A DNA stretch of 64,000 nt from Deltaproteobacteria bacterium (GCA_016214985.1 JACRMM010000044.1:1-64000); one strand, 5' to 3'. Shown: positions 23,915 to 33,012, numbered from the stretch's first letter. Notes: generated by a model from the sequence alone, not told the origin. A program made the numbers and translations.

Positions 23915-26173
23915 ATGTCAAAGTCACTGTTGATCGTCGAGAGCCCGGCCAAGGCGAGGACTCTCAAGGGGTACCTGGGCGAGGACTTCCAGGTGGAGGC
24001 CTCGGTGGGCCACGTGAAGGATCTGCCGAAGAGCGAGCTCGGAGTCGACGTGGATCGCGACTTCGCGCCCCACTACAGCGTCATTCGAGGCAAGGGAAAG
24101 GTCCTCCAGCAGCTCAAGAAGGCGGCCCACGAGGCGGACGTTATCTACCTGGCTCCGGACCCGGATCGGGAGGGCGAGGCCATCGCGTGGCACATTGCCG
24201 ATGAGATCTGCCCCCGAAAGGGCAAGGCGGACAAGCCGGTCTACCGCGTGATGATCCACGAGATCACGAAGAAGGGGATCAAGGAGGCTCTCGAACACCC
24301 GGGCGCCCTGAACGAGGACCGGTACAACGCCCAGCAGGCGCGGCGGATCCTGGACCGCCTGGTGGGGTACCAGATCAGCCCCATCCTCTGGGACAAGGTG
24401 CGCCGAGGGCTCTCCGCCGGGCGGGTGCAGTCCGTGGCACTTCGGCTCGTGGTGGACCGGGAGAGTGAGGTCCAGGCCTTCGTGCCGCAAGAGTATTGGA
24501 CGCTCGACGCCCGGTTGGAGGGGAACGCCCCGCCGCCGTTCGGGGTCCGGCTGCGCCGCCTCAGGGGCAAGGCCGTGGAGATGAAGTCGAGGGAGGCGGC
24601 GGAGGTCGCCCGCGCCGCCGCCGGGCAGGAGGTGTTTCGCCTCGCCAAGGTGGAGCGCAAGGAAAAGCGCCGAAACCCCGCCCCGCCCTTTATCACTTCG
24701 ACGCTGCAGCGCGACGCCTTCCGCAAGCACCGCTTCTCGGCCAAGAAGACCATGATGCTGGCGCAGCGCCTCTACGAGGGGGTCGACGTCGAAGGCGAGC
24801 CCGTGGGCCTGATCACGTACATGCGCACCGACTCGCCGCGCCTGTCGGCCGACGCGGTGGCCGAGTGCCGCGAGCATATCCGCCAGGCGTACGGCGACGC
24901 GTACGTGCCGGCGAAGGCCGTGGAGTACCGCGCCAAGAAGGGGGCGCAGGAGGCCCACGAGGCCATCCGACCGACCTCCCTGGAGCGCACGCCCGAGCGC
25001 GTGCGCCCGTTCCTTGACCCGGATCAGTTCCGCCTCTACAAGCTCGTCTGGGACCGGTTCGTGGCGTGCCAGATGGTTCCGGCGCTCTACGATCAGACGA
25101 CCTTCGACGTGGAGGCCGGCCCCTACCTGTTCCGCGCCGTGGGCTCCATCCTCAAGTTCAAGGGGTTCACCGCGGTGTACGTGGAGGGCCTCGACGACCC
25201 CGAGGAGGAGGGCTCCGAAGAGGACCGGCCGCTCCCCGACCTCCGGGAGGGCGATGTGCTCCGACTGCTCGGCCTGTCGGCCGATCAGCACTTCACGCAG
25301 CCCCCGGCCCGCTTCACCGAGTCGACCCTGGTCAAGGAGCTCGAGGACAAGGAGATCGGTCGCCCGTCGACGTACGCCCAGATCCTCTCGACCCTGCGGG
25401 ACAAAGGGTACGTCAAGATGGTGGACCGGCGGTTCGCGCCCACCGACCTCGGCACGCTCGTCACCGGGCTCCTGGTGGACAACTTCCCGAACATTCTCGA
25501 CGTGGGGTTCACCGCCCAGATGGAAGCCGAGCTGGACCACGTCGAGGACGGCAAGCGGGAGTGGCACGACCTGCTGCGCGGCTTCTACCGGCCCTTCGCC
25601 CAGACCTTGGAGCGGGCGAGTCGCGAGATGGTCAACGTGAAGACCCGGGAGGAGCCCACGGACCTCCTGTGCGAGCGATGCAGCCAGCCCATGGTCATCC
25701 GGTGGGGCCGAAACGGCTTCTTCCTCGCCTGCTCCGGGTACCCGACGTGCAAGACGACGAAGGAGATCCAGCGGCGGCCCGACGGGACCGTTGAAGTGGT
25801 GGAGGGGGAGAGCACGGGTGAGGCCTGCCCCGAGTGCAGCTCCGACCTGCTCATCAAGAAGGGCCGCTTCGGCCGGTTCGTGGCGTGCTCCCGCTACCCC
25901 GACTGCAAGTACACGCGGGCGGTGGGCACGGGGGTCTCCTGCCCCCGCCCGGGGTGCAGCGGCGAGCTCGTGGAGAAGCGCAGCAAGGCCGGCCGCACCT
26001 TTTACGCCTGCAACCGCTACCCCGAGTGCGACCAGGCCCTCTGGGACCGGCCGATCCCCCGAGAGTGTCCCGACTGTGGCAACCCCTACCTGGTGGAGAA
26101 GTTCACGAAGCAGGGGACCGTGATCCGGTGCCCCAAGCGGGGGTGCGGGTACAAGGAGGAGACGGAGGGGTAG
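23915..26173 (+). CDS. topA: DNA topoisomerase I
   Basis: 752 residues, type IA. TOPRIM domain: SLLIVESPAKARTLKGYLG at the start and LAPDPDREGEAIAWHIA (DxDxE). The catalytic tyrosine is Tyr302 in GLITYMRTDSPR. The active-site helix region RVQSVALRLVVDRE and the FTESTLVKELEDKEIGRPSTYA motif are present. The C-terminus has four zinc-ribbon units (CERC...C, CPEC...C, CPRPGC...C, CPDC...C), as in larger TopA proteins. It relaxes negative supercoils. It begins 42 bases after smg. Confidence 0.97.
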   Translation: MSKSLLIVESPAKARTLKGYLGEDFQVEASVGHVKDLPKSELGVDVDRDFAPHYSVIRGKGKVLQQLKKAAHEADVIYLAPDPDREGEAIAWHIADEICPRKGKADKPVYRVMIHEITKKGIKEALEHPGALNEDRYNAQQARRILDRLVGYQISPILWDKVRRGLSAGRVQSVALRLVVDRESEVQAFVPQEYWTLDARLEGNAPPPFGVRLRRLRGKAVEMKSREAAEVARAAAGQEVFRLAKVERKEKRRNPAPPFITSTLQRDAFRKHRFSAKKTMMLAQRLYEGVDVEGEPVGLITYMRTDSPRLSADAVAECREHIRQAYGDAYVPAKAVEYRAKKGAQEAHEAIRPTSLERTPERVRPFLDPDQFRLYKLVWDRFVACQMVPALYDQTTFDVEAGPYLFRAVGSILKFKGFTAVYVEGLDDPEEEGSEEDRPLPDLREGDVLRLLGLSADQHFTQPPARFTESTLVKELEDKEIGRPSTYAQILSTLRDKGYVKMVDRRFAPTDLGTLVTGLLVDNFPNILDVGFTAQMEAELDHVEDGKREWHDLLRGFYRPFAQTLERASREMVNVKTREEPTDLLCERCSQPMVIRWGRNGFFLACSGYPTCKTTKEIQRRPDGTVEVVEGESTGEACPECSSDLLIKKGRFGRFVACSRYPDCKYTRAVGTGVSCPRPGCSGELVEKRSKAGRTFYACNRYPECDQALWDRPIPRECPDCGNPYLVEKFTKQGTVIRCPKRGCGYKEETEG

Positions 26174-26186
26174 GGGTCAGGGGTTC

Positions 26187-26214
26187 GGCGTCGAGCGTCA
26201 GGCGTCGAGCGTCA
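26187..26214. repeat. 14-bp tandem duplication at a gene end
   Basis: GGCGTCGAGCGTCA occurs twice in direct tandem (26187-26200 and 26201-26214). The first copy contains the stop codon of the convergent yggU gene. The two copies make the final residues of yggU and its stop part of a repeat, so the gene's exact end could differ in relatives. Confidence 0.7.
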
Positions 26215-26506
26215 AGCGCTGAAGAACTTCGGCCGCGCTGAGGCCGGCCACGAAGATCGACTTTCGGCGCCCCGTCTCGCCCCGCAGGATCGTCACGCGA
26301 GACCTCGGTACGCCGAGGCTCTTGGCCAGGTACCGGATCAGGGCCTCGTTGGCCTCCCCGTCGACCGGCGGTGCCGCGACCTGAACCTTCAGGGCGCCGG
26401 AGTGGATGCCCGCGATCCGGTCTTTCGACGCCCGCGGCTGCACCCACACCTCCACCGTCGCACCGCCCACCACGTCGCGCACCGGCATCGCCGACGCCTG
26501 GTTCAA
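26198..26506 (-). CDS. yggU: YggU/DUF167 family protein
   Basis: 102 residues. The core (VEVWVQPRASKDRIAGIHSG, VQVAAPPVDGEANEALIRYLA, SRVTILRGETGRRKSIFVAG) is the DUF167 fold, unknown function but widespread. The start at 26506 overlaps the YggT stop by four bases; an internal ATG at 26488 is an alternative. Its C-terminus falls in a small tandem duplication. It is the last gene of a five-gene minus-strand run ending at topA. Confidence 0.88.
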   Translation of the reverse strand: MNQASAMPVRDVVGGATVEVWVQPRASKDRIAGIHSGALKVQVAAPPVDGEANEALIRYLAKSLGVPRSRVTILRGETGRRKSIFVAGLSAAEVLQRLTLDA

Positions 26507-26802
26507 TGCAGGCGCGTGGCCAGATCGAACAGGCTCGCCACGGCGAACGACTTGAGGAAGTAGATTACGAGGATGACCAGGAGCGGCGAGAAGTCGATGC
26601 CCCCGTACACGACCGGGATCTTTCGCCGGATCCAGGACAGCACCGGGTCCGTGGACCGGCGAAGGAAGCGGACGATCGGGTTGTAGGGGTCCGGGTTGAC
26701 CCAGGAGAGAATCGCCCGGGCCACGACGAGCCAGAGGCAGAGGCTCAGCGCTACGTTGAGGACCTGGGCCACGCCCATCAGGAAGTTCGCGACGACGAAC
26801 AC
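26503..26802 (-). CDS. yggT: YggT family membrane protein
   Basis: 99 residues with two long hydrophobic helices (about 5-32 and 70-90) flanking the conserved ILSWVNPDPYNPIVRFLRRSTDPVL and RRKIPVVYGGIDFSP. This family, widespread in bacteria and chloroplasts, is linked to cell division or osmotic tolerance in some species. It sits between proC and yggU, the classic yggS-proC-yggT-yggU order. Confidence 0.9.
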   Translation of the reverse strand: MFVVANFLMGVAQVLNVALSLCLWLVVARAILSWVNPDPYNPIVRFLRRSTDPVLSWIRRKIPVVYGGIDFSPLLVILVIYFLKSFAVASLFDLATRLH

Positions 26803-26806
26803 GGTC

Positions 26807-27616
26807 CTACCCTCCCAGTTCCTTGGAGCGGAGCGCCGCTGCGCGCACCGCTTCGATCACGGCCCCCCGAAAGCCTCGAAGCTCCAGCTCGCGAAGCCCG
26901 GCGATCGTCGTGCCGCCGGGGGAGGCGACCCGATCCTTGAGCTCTGCGGTGTGGGCCCCGGCGTCCCGAGCCATGCAGGCGGCGCCGAGGAGGGTCTGGC
27001 GAGCCAGCGCCCGCGAGAGCTCCCGGGGGAGTCCCATCAGCACCCCCGCGTCGGCCAGGGCCTCCAGGAAGACGTAGGCGTACGCCGGCCCGCTTCCCGA
27101 GAGCCCGGTCACGGCGTCGAGCAGAGACTCCTTCTCCACCGCGTGGGCCTCGCCCACCGCCGACAGGAGCGTTGCGACCACGTCTCGCTGCGCCGGCGTC
27201 ACGTGTTCGTTGGCGCAGTAGACGCTCGCCGCGCAGCCGGCGAGCGCTGGGGCGTTGGGCATGACCCGCACCACGGCGGCCCCCGCAGGCAGCCCCCGAG
27301 CGAGCCGCTCCAGGGTCACGCCCGCGCAGATCGAGATGAGGAGAGCGGTGGGCTCCCAGTCGCTCAGCTCGGCCAAGGCAGGGTCCACGTCCTGAGGCTT
27401 CACGGCGAGCAGGACGAGGCCCGCTCCCCGGCACGCGTCCCGGACGGACGCGACGACCGAGATCCCATAGCGCCGGGCCACGTCGGCGGCGCGGCTGGGC
27501 ACCTTCTCGGCGGCGGCCACCTGCTGCGGGGTCGTCACGCCGTGGTCCAGGAGCCCCTTGAGCAGCGCTTCTCCCATGTTTCCTGCGCCCACCAGAGCCA
27601 GCCGTGGAAGTGTCAT
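26807..27616 (-). CDS. proC: Pyrroline-5-carboxylate reductase
   Basis: 269 residues. The dinucleotide-binding motif is LVGAGNMGEALLKGLL. The C-terminal catalytic dimer helices carry the family signature AVTGLSGSGPAYAYVFLEALADAGVLMGLPR. It reduces pyrroline-5-carboxylate to proline with NAD(P)H. It ends four bases before the yggT start and lies downstream of yggS. Confidence 0.95.
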   Translation of the reverse strand: MTLPRLALVGAGNMGEALLKGLLDHGVTTPQQVAAAEKVPSRAADVARRYGISVVASVRDACRGAGLVLLAVKPQDVDPALAELSDWEPTALLISICAGVTLERLARGLPAGAAVVRVMPNAPALAGCAASVYCANEHVTPAQRDVVATLLSAVGEAHAVEKESLLDAVTGLSGSGPAYAYVFLEALADAGVLMGLPRELSRALARQTLLGAACMARDAGAHTAELKDRVASPGGTTIAGLRELELRGFRGAVIEAVRAAALRSKELGG

Positions 27617-27676
27617 CTCGTGCCTCCCGAAGCGATCGTGTTCGTGGGTGCGATGAGCCGGGCGAGCGGCGGAGGG

Positions 27677-28384
27677 TCAGGCGTCCCGGGCGGGCCGATC
27701 GCCGAACAGGGCGCTGCCGACGCGGACCAAGGTCGCGCCCTCCTCCACCGCTACCTCATAGTCGGCGCTCATCCCGAGGGACAGCTCCCCCATCTCGACC
27801 TCCGGCAGGCCGAGCGCAGCGATCCGGTCGCGCAGCACGCGCACCGCGCGAAAGTGGGGCCGCGCCTGCTCAGGGTCCTCCGTGAACGGCGGAATCGCCA
27901 TCAACCCCCGGATCCGAAGGCTCGGCCACTCCGGGGCCCGGCGGACCAGGGCGACGGCACCGTCGAAGCTCGCCCCCGATTTCGTCACTTCGTCGCCCAC
28001 CTTGACCTGCAAGAGCACGTCGACCCGGATCCCCCGTCGAGACGCCTCTCGTTCGAGCGCGTCGGCCAGCGATGCCCGGTCGACAGACTGGATCATCGAG
28101 AACACCTCGACCGCCTGCCGGGCCTTGTTGGACTGGAGGTGGCCGATGAAGTGCCACTCCGCCTCCGGCGGTAGACGGTCGATCTTGCCCAGCGCCTCCT
28201 GCACGTAACTCTCGCCGAAGGTGTGCAGTCCGGCCCGCCAGGCGTCGGCGACGTGCTCGGCCGAAACGGTCTTGGTCACGGCCACGAGGCGCACGCAGCC
28301 GGCGGGGCGTCCTGCGCGTGCCTCTGCGGCCCTCAGGGCCCCGAGCACGGCGGCCGCGGCGCGGGCGATCGGTGTCTCACCCAC
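27677..28384 (-). CDS. yggS: YggS/PLPBP pyridoxal-phosphate homeostasis protein
   Basis: 235 residues. The PLP lysine lies in LVAVTKTVSAEHV. FGESYVQEALGKIDRLP and WHFIGHLQSNKARQAVE are family hallmarks, and LSLGMSADYEVAVEEGATLVRVGSALFG closes the barrel. It controls free PLP and amino-acid balance rather than being an enzyme. It starts with GTG, and the first eight bases overlap the end of maf. Confidence 0.93.
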   Translation of the reverse strand: MGETPIARAAAAVLGALRAAEARAGRPAGCVRLVAVTKTVSAEHVADAWRAGLHTFGESYVQEALGKIDRLPPEAEWHFIGHLQSNKARQAVEVFSMIQSVDRASLADALEREASRRGIRVDVLLQVKVGDEVTKSGASFDGAVALVRRAPEWPSLRIRGLMAIPPFTEDPEQARPHFRAVRVLRDRIAALGLPEVEMGELSLGMSADYEVAVEEGATLVRVGSALFGDRPARDA

Positions 28385-28973
28385 GATCGGCCTCCCCTCG
28401 CGGCCAGGGCGCGAAGCCCGCGCCCTCCAGCAAGCTCACCGTTTCGGTCATGGGAAGGCCCACGACATTGGTGTACGAGCCCCGGATCGAGGAGACGAGG
28501 AATGCGCCCCGGCCCTGGATCGCGTAGGCGCCCGCCTTGTCGTAGGGCTCGTCGAGGTCCGCGTACCAGGCGATCTGGGCGGGGGTCAGGGGCGCGAACG
28601 TCACCGCGGTCTCCACGCGCAGACTGCGGGAGCCGGTGGGCCCGACGAGCGCGACGGCCGTGATGACGCGATGGGTGCGGGCCGAGAGGGCCTCCAGCAT
28701 CGAGACGGCGTCGCCGCGGTCTCGGGGCTTGCCCAGGGCTTCGTCGCCCACGACCACCGCCGTGTCGGCCCCCAAGACCCACGACGGCGCCGGAGTGGAC
28801 GCGGCGACCTCTCGGGCCTTGCGCAGCGCCACGGCCTCCAGGGCCGGGCCCAGGGGGAGATCCACCGGGAGGGCCTCGTCAGCGTGGCTGGGGACCACGT
28901 CGAAGGGGATGCCCAGGGCCTCGAGCAGGTCTCGGCGACGGGGGGATTGAGACGCGAGAATCAGGCGAGGCAT
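28377..28973 (-). CDS. maf: Maf-type nucleotide pyrophosphatase
   Basis: 198 residues from ATG 28973 (GGAGACC before it); the frame is open much further upstream but without coding signs. Motifs: ILASQSPRRRDLLEALGI, GADTAVVVGDEALGKP, and YDKAGAYAIQGRGAFLVSSIRGSYTNVVGLP. Family members hydrolyse dTTP, UTP or modified nucleotides to limit their incorporation. First gene of the maf-yggS-proC-yggT-yggU run; divergent from the selenoprotein gene with a 177-base spacer. Confidence 0.93.
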   Translation of the reverse strand: MPRLILASQSPRRRDLLEALGIPFDVVPSHADEALPVDLPLGPALEAVALRKAREVAASTPAPSWVLGADTAVVVGDEALGKPRDRGDAVSMLEALSARTHRVITAVALVGPTGSRSLRVETAVTFAPLTPAQIAWYADLDEPYDKAGAYAIQGRGAFLVSSIRGSYTNVVGLPMTETVSLLEGAGFAPWPRGEADRG

Positions 28974-29150
28974 GGTCTCCTGCGGAGGCTGAGGGGATCG
29001 CCGCCGGGGCCGGGGATCGCTGGAAGCGTACGGTAGACGATGGGCGACAGGGGTGTCAAGGAACCGCGGCCCTGTGGTACCGTCGCCCCCAAGAAGGTTT
29101 CCGGGGGTTCGGCGGGGTGCCGGGGCGGGGCTCCGGCGTGGGAGGATCGC

Positions 29151-30521
29151 ATGGGACAGTCGGTTCGAGTGGTCATGGCGCTGGTCGCACTGTTGGGAGC
29201 GGGGGAGGCGTCGTCGCAGTCGCCGACGCTGGACCTCGTCTACACCTCCGATCTGCGCGGGACGGTCGGGATCTGCGGCTGAGTGAAGAACCCGCTTGGC
29301 GGTCTCGCCAAGAAGTCCTACCTCGTCCGGGAGCTGCAGCGCAAGGGCCAGGCCGTCGTGCTCCTGGACGGGGGAAACCTCCTCTTCGGAAAGACCCTGC
29401 TCAAGGACCTTGAACGGCCGCAGTTGACGCTCAAGGCGAGCAAGATCGTCGAGGCCTACAATGCCATGGGCCTCGACGCCGCGGGCGTGGGTCCGATGGA
29501 CTTCGCCGACGGCCTCGAGTCGCTCCTGCGCCTGCTCAAGGACGCGCAGTTTCCGGTTGTGTGCTCGAATCTGGTGTGGAAGGACACCGGGTCTCCGGTG
29601 TTCCGCCCCCAGATCCTGGTCCAGCGGGGAGGGCTGAGCATCGGCCTGGTCGGCGCCCTGGATCCGGCCGTCAAGATCGAAGGCCTCGGGCGCGACGCTG
29701 CCAAGGTCCGCGTCCAGCCCATCTACCAGTCGGTCCGCAAGGCCGCGCGCCTGCTGCGCGGGGAGGGGGCGGACGTCGTGGTCCTGCTCTCGGCCATCGA
29801 TCCGAAGAAGATCCGGGTGCTCGCCACGAACGGGGGGGACGTGGACCTCTTTCTCGGCGGGGATCCCAAGGACAAGCTGATGATCCCCTACCGCGTCAAG
29901 AACGCTCTGGTGGCGGGTTCGAGCCAGCTCGGCAAGTACGTGGGCCACGTGGAGCTTTCCCGGGGGGCCGACGGCTCGCTGGACCTGAAGCACGCCTTCG
30001 TGCCCATGAAGCTCAATCGACCGGAGGAGCCGAAGGTCAAGCGGATCGTGGACTCGTACTACCGCGCCGTGGCGAAGTTTCGGACCGAGGGATCGCGGAT
30101 GTACGTGAAGGAGAACGAGGAGGCGGTCAACCTGGCCCACGACAAGCCGGTCTATGCGTCGGCGGAGGAGTGCAAGGCGTGCCACCGCGCCCAGTACGAC
30201 CGGTGGAGGGCGAGCCGCCACGCCCGGGCCTACGCCGCGCTTCCGGACGCAGCGCGCCGGCAGATGGAGTGCGTCGAGTGCCACGTCACTGGGTTCGGAA
30301 AGTGGGGAGGCTTCGACGGCGTGACGAAGGCTCCGGACCTGACCGGCGTTCAATGTGAGGAGTGCCACGGCCCGGGAAGCTCCCACCCGGCGACCGCAAG
30401 CGTCCGGGCCGGAGAGGCGGCCCGGTCCGTGTGCCGCAAGTGTCACACGCGTTCACGCAGCCCTGACTTCAACGCCAGGGAGTACCTCAGCCGGCTGGGG
30501 TGCGGCGGAGCCGCGCGCTGA
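29151..30521 (+). CDS. UshA-like metallophosphatase-tetraheme selenoprotein (UGA read as Sec)
   Basis: 456 residues if TGA 29280-29282 is decoded. ATG 29151 follows GGAGGA. Residues 1-22 are a signal peptide. The strand TLDLVYTSDLRGTVGICG opens a 5'-nucleotidase/UshA-like metallophosphatase fold. It is followed by Sec44, then VKNPLGGLAKKSYLV in the same frame, where non-seleno homologues have Cys (CGC-x-NPLGGLA pattern). GAVDLFLGGDPKD-type strands follow. The C-terminal 120 residues hold four heme sites (CKACH, CVECH, CEECH, CRKCH) like cytochrome c554. A hairpin directly after the UGA fits a bacterial SECIS. UshA-like (seleno)proteins are known in Desulfuromonadia. Alternative: two genes or a nonsense mutation, with GTG 29283 as restart, which would lose the signal peptide. 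Confidence 0.75.
29295..29312 (+). promoter_or_regulatory. SECIS-like hairpin just after the in-frame UGA
   Basis: CTTGGCG (29295-29301) pairs exactly with CGCCAAG (29306-29312) around the loop GTCT. The loop starts 20 bases after the UGA, within the window seen for bacterial SECIS elements, and exposes a G-U at its tip, as the SelB-bound loop of fdhF does. It is in coding sequence, as bacterial SECIS elements are. Confidence 0.6.
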
Positions 30522-30881
30522 CGCCCTCAGGAGCCACTGCCCTGTTCGCCGTCCCTGCCCGCGGCCCTCCTAAGTAGGGGTCCGTGCCGTTGCGGCGGGG
30601 GTGGATCGCCGGCTGACGTGTCCCTCGGTAATGAAGCACTTGCATCGGGTGTATAAAAGAAATATTCTCCCGCCGCGCCGCGGGTTCTGTGCGGTTGGTC
30701 GTGAAGAACATCACGAGTCGCCCCGAGACCGGGGAGGAGGTGTGAAAGGAGCAGGACCGGGTGGACCTCCCGATCGGAGGAGGAGGGAGGAGTCCCCCGG
30801 AGACGGAGCCTCAGGGTGATGGGATCTCGGTGATCGAACTGTCGATCGTGTGACCATTCCTTATTTGAATCGGGGAGCGCC
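30522..30881. other. 360-bp leader region upstream of the CbcL homologue
   Basis: No gene. An AT-rich island at 30645-30670 (TTGCATCGG, TATAAAAG, AATATTC) is the only promoter-like stretch in this GC-rich spacer, about 220 bases before the cytochrome start. I cannot fix its -35/-10 pair. Bases 30735-30800 are very purine-rich (GGAGG repeated). Confidence 0.4.
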
Positions 30882-32720
30882 ATGAAGTGCAGAGCCAAAG
30901 GTCTTTCGTTTGTGTTGTGTCTCGCCACACTGCTTCTGTCTCTGGTTGTAGCAGTAGGTCCAGCGGGCGCGAGCGTCGACGACAGCAAGTGTCTCGAGTG
31001 TCATGATCAGATCGATGCCGAGGCCTTCTCGAAGTCCGTTCACGGCAAGAACGCGTGCAATAGCTGTCATTTCGACGTTGTCGACCTGGAGGAGCATCAG
31101 AACTGCGGATCCAAGACGCAGCAGAAGGTCGAAACCTGCCATCGGTGTCACCCCGTCGAGGGCAAGGAGCACTTCTCGTCCGTGCACATGCTCAACGATA
31201 TCAAGTGCGCTGACTGCCACTCGGACATTCATGCTGTCAAGAAGTGGGACGGCAACAAGAAGAGCGTGGTCGACAAGTGCCTGGGGTGCCATGACGGCGA
31301 GGCCTATCTGGCGAGCATCCACGGGAAGGCCGTAGAAGCCGGCAACAACGACTCCGCCTCGTGTGCCGACTGCCATAACCTCCACAAGGTCAACGAAGTC
31401 GGAGACCCCAAGACGCACGCCTATCGGGAGTTCCACACCGAGATCTGCCACAAGTGCCACGCCAACACCGCGATGATGGCCAAGAACAAGGTGCCGACGA
31501 TCTCGGTGAAGACGTACGAGGAGAGCTACCACGGAAAGGTGGAGTCGCTCGGGTCGGCGTTGGCCGCCGGCTGCGCCGATTGCCACACGGCCCACTCCGT
31601 GCTGCCCGCCGCGGACCCCAAGTCGAGCGTCAACCCGGCGAACCTCGCGAAGACCTGCGGCACCTGCCACAAGGACTCCACCATCGGGTTCGCGCAGTTC
31701 CTCCCGCACGCCGACCACAAGGACAAGAAGGAGTACCCGGTCCTCTACTACACCTTCATCGCCATGACGAGCCTTCTGGTCGGCACGTTCAGCGTATTCT
31801 GGTTCCACACCCTGCTCTGGTGGCGGCGGGCCTACTGGGCCCAGACCGAGAAGCTGCGCTCCGGACACTTCGAGCTCTGCGAGGTTCAGGAGCCGCTTCG
31901 GCCCTACCGGCGGTTCACGGCCTTCGACCGCACGCTCCACGTCCTGATGATGCTGAGCTTCCTGGGCCTCGTGGTCACCGGGCTGCCGCTCAAGTTCGCG
32001 TCGGCGCCGTGGGCTCCTGCGGTCATGCACCTGCTCGGCGGCCCCCACCTCGCGGGCTTCATCCACCGGATCTGTGCGGGCATCACCTTCCTCTACTTCG
32101 GCCTGTGCGTCGGCTACGTGGTCTACTTCCTCCTCTTCAAGCCGACCGGTCAGGGGGTGCTCCAAAAACTGTTCGGCCCCGACTCCCTCTTCCCGAACCT
32201 GCGGGACCTGGAAGACATCAAGGGGATGATCGCGTGGTTCCTGGGCCGGGGGAAGGAGCCCCACTTCGACCGCTGGACCTACTGGGAGAAGTTCGACTTC
32301 CTCGCGGTCTTCTGGGGCATGTTCGCCATCGGCGGCTCGGGCGTGATGCTCTGGTTCCCGGAGCTCTTCGGGAGGTTCCTCCCAGGCTGGGTGTTCAACG
32401 TGGCCATCATCGTCCACAGCGACGAGGCGCTGCTGGCTTCGGGCTTCATCTTCACCGTGCACTTCTTCAACACGCACTTCCGACCGGGCAAGTTCCCCAT
32501 GGACATGGTGATCTTCACCGGCACGCTGCCCAAGCAGGAGCTCTGTGAGGAGCGCAAGGACTGGTGCGATCGACTGGAGAAGGCGGGCGTACTGGACGAG
32601 TATGTGGCGAAGCCGAGCCACCCCCTCTGGGACCTCGGCAGCCAGATCCTCGGCTTCACGGCGCTGAGCGTCGGGCTGATCTGTATCGGACTGGTGGCCT
32701 GGGGCTTCCTGGCCCACTGA
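30882..32720 (+). CDS. cbcL: CbcL-type nine-heme/diheme-b inner-membrane cytochrome
   Basis: 612 residues. Signal or anchor at residues 1-30. Nine CXXCH sites (CLECH, CNSCH, CHRCH, CADCH, CLGCH, CADCH, CHKCH, CADCH, CGTCH) fill residues 37-260. They are followed by a b-type HydC/FdnI-like domain with about five or six helices and conserved His (FDRTLHVLMM, LAGFIHRIC, FNVAIIVHSDEALLA, FTVHFFNTHF). This nine c-heme plus diheme-b architecture is that of Geobacter CbcL, a quinol oxidase used with low-potential extracellular acceptors. It would pass electrons from menaquinol to periplasmic cytochromes. A terminator follows, and a NapC-type cytochrome is the next gene. Confidence 0.9.
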   Translation: MKCRAKGLSFVLCLATLLLSLVVAVGPAGASVDDSKCLECHDQIDAEAFSKSVHGKNACNSCHFDVVDLEEHQNCGSKTQQKVETCHRCHPVEGKEHFSSVHMLNDIKCADCHSDIHAVKKWDGNKKSVVDKCLGCHDGEAYLASIHGKAVEAGNNDSASCADCHNLHKVNEVGDPKTHAYREFHTEICHKCHANTAMMAKNKVPTISVKTYEESYHGKVESLGSALAAGCADCHTAHSVLPAADPKSSVNPANLAKTCGTCHKDSTIGFAQFLPHADHKDKKEYPVLYYTFIAMTSLLVGTFSVFWFHTLLWWRRAYWAQTEKLRSGHFELCEVQEPLRPYRRFTAFDRTLHVLMMLSFLGLVVTGLPLKFASAPWAPAVMHLLGGPHLAGFIHRICAGITFLYFGLCVGYVVYFLLFKPTGQGVLQKLFGPDSLFPNLRDLEDIKGMIAWFLGRGKEPHFDRWTYWEKFDFLAVFWGMFAIGGSGVMLWFPELFGRFLPGWVFNVAIIVHSDEALLASGFIFTVHFFNTHFRPGKFPMDMVIFTGTLPKQELCEERKDWCDRLEKAGVLDEYVAKPSHPLWDLGSQILGFTALSVGLICIGLVAWGFLAH

Positions 32721-32784
32721 TCGCGGGTCTTCCCCGTCGCAGGGGGATCGGACCGCCCTCGCGAGCCGGCGACACGACGACCCG

Positions 32785-32825
32785 GGGCCCCGTGGGCAGC
32801 ATCGCTGCCCACGGGGCCCTTTCTT
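32785..32825 (+). terminator. Rho-independent terminator after cbcL
   Basis: A perfect 16-bp stem (GGGCCCCGTGGGCAGC, 32785-32800, with its complement 32804-32819), loop ATC, then TTTCTT at 32820-32825. Strong and correctly placed after the cbcL stop. Confidence 0.9.
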
Positions 32826-32982
32826 GAGCGAGCCGACTTCCCCCCTCTGCCAAACCGAAGTTGACGGGTTCCCGGCCAATCCGGAGCTCTTCTAGCCTTG
32901 GTTTGGCTCCTGGTCGGGGGTCGCTCGCAGGGCACAGCGGAAGTCGGCGCCCTGCGAGCTGATTTTCTTCTCCACCCGGCCC

Positions 32983-33012
32983 TTGCGCGAGAGCTTCGAC
33001 CGATTGTATCAT
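32983..33012 (+). promoter_or_regulatory. Candidate promoter for the NapC-type cytochrome
   Basis: TTGCGC at 32983-32988 and TATCAT at 33007-33012 with 18-base spacing, inside the 602-bp spacer after the cbcL terminator. It would leave a leader of about 310 bases before the ATG at 33323. By eye only; no other gene is seen in this spacer. Confidence 0.35.

Noticed and set aside
26187-26214. Start of a CRISPR or tandem repeat array
   Set aside because: Only two 14-bp copies exist, directly adjacent, with no spacers.
29280-29282. TGA as a nonsense mutation creating a pseudogene
   Set aside because: The downstream frame is perfectly kept, the residue aligns with a Cys/Sec site known in this family, and a SECIS-like hairpin follows. 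Kept as the less likely alternative.
30625-30655. Sigma-54 promoter upstream of cbcL (GG...TTGC)
   Set aside because: The GG and GC elements are 13 bases apart instead of the required 10.
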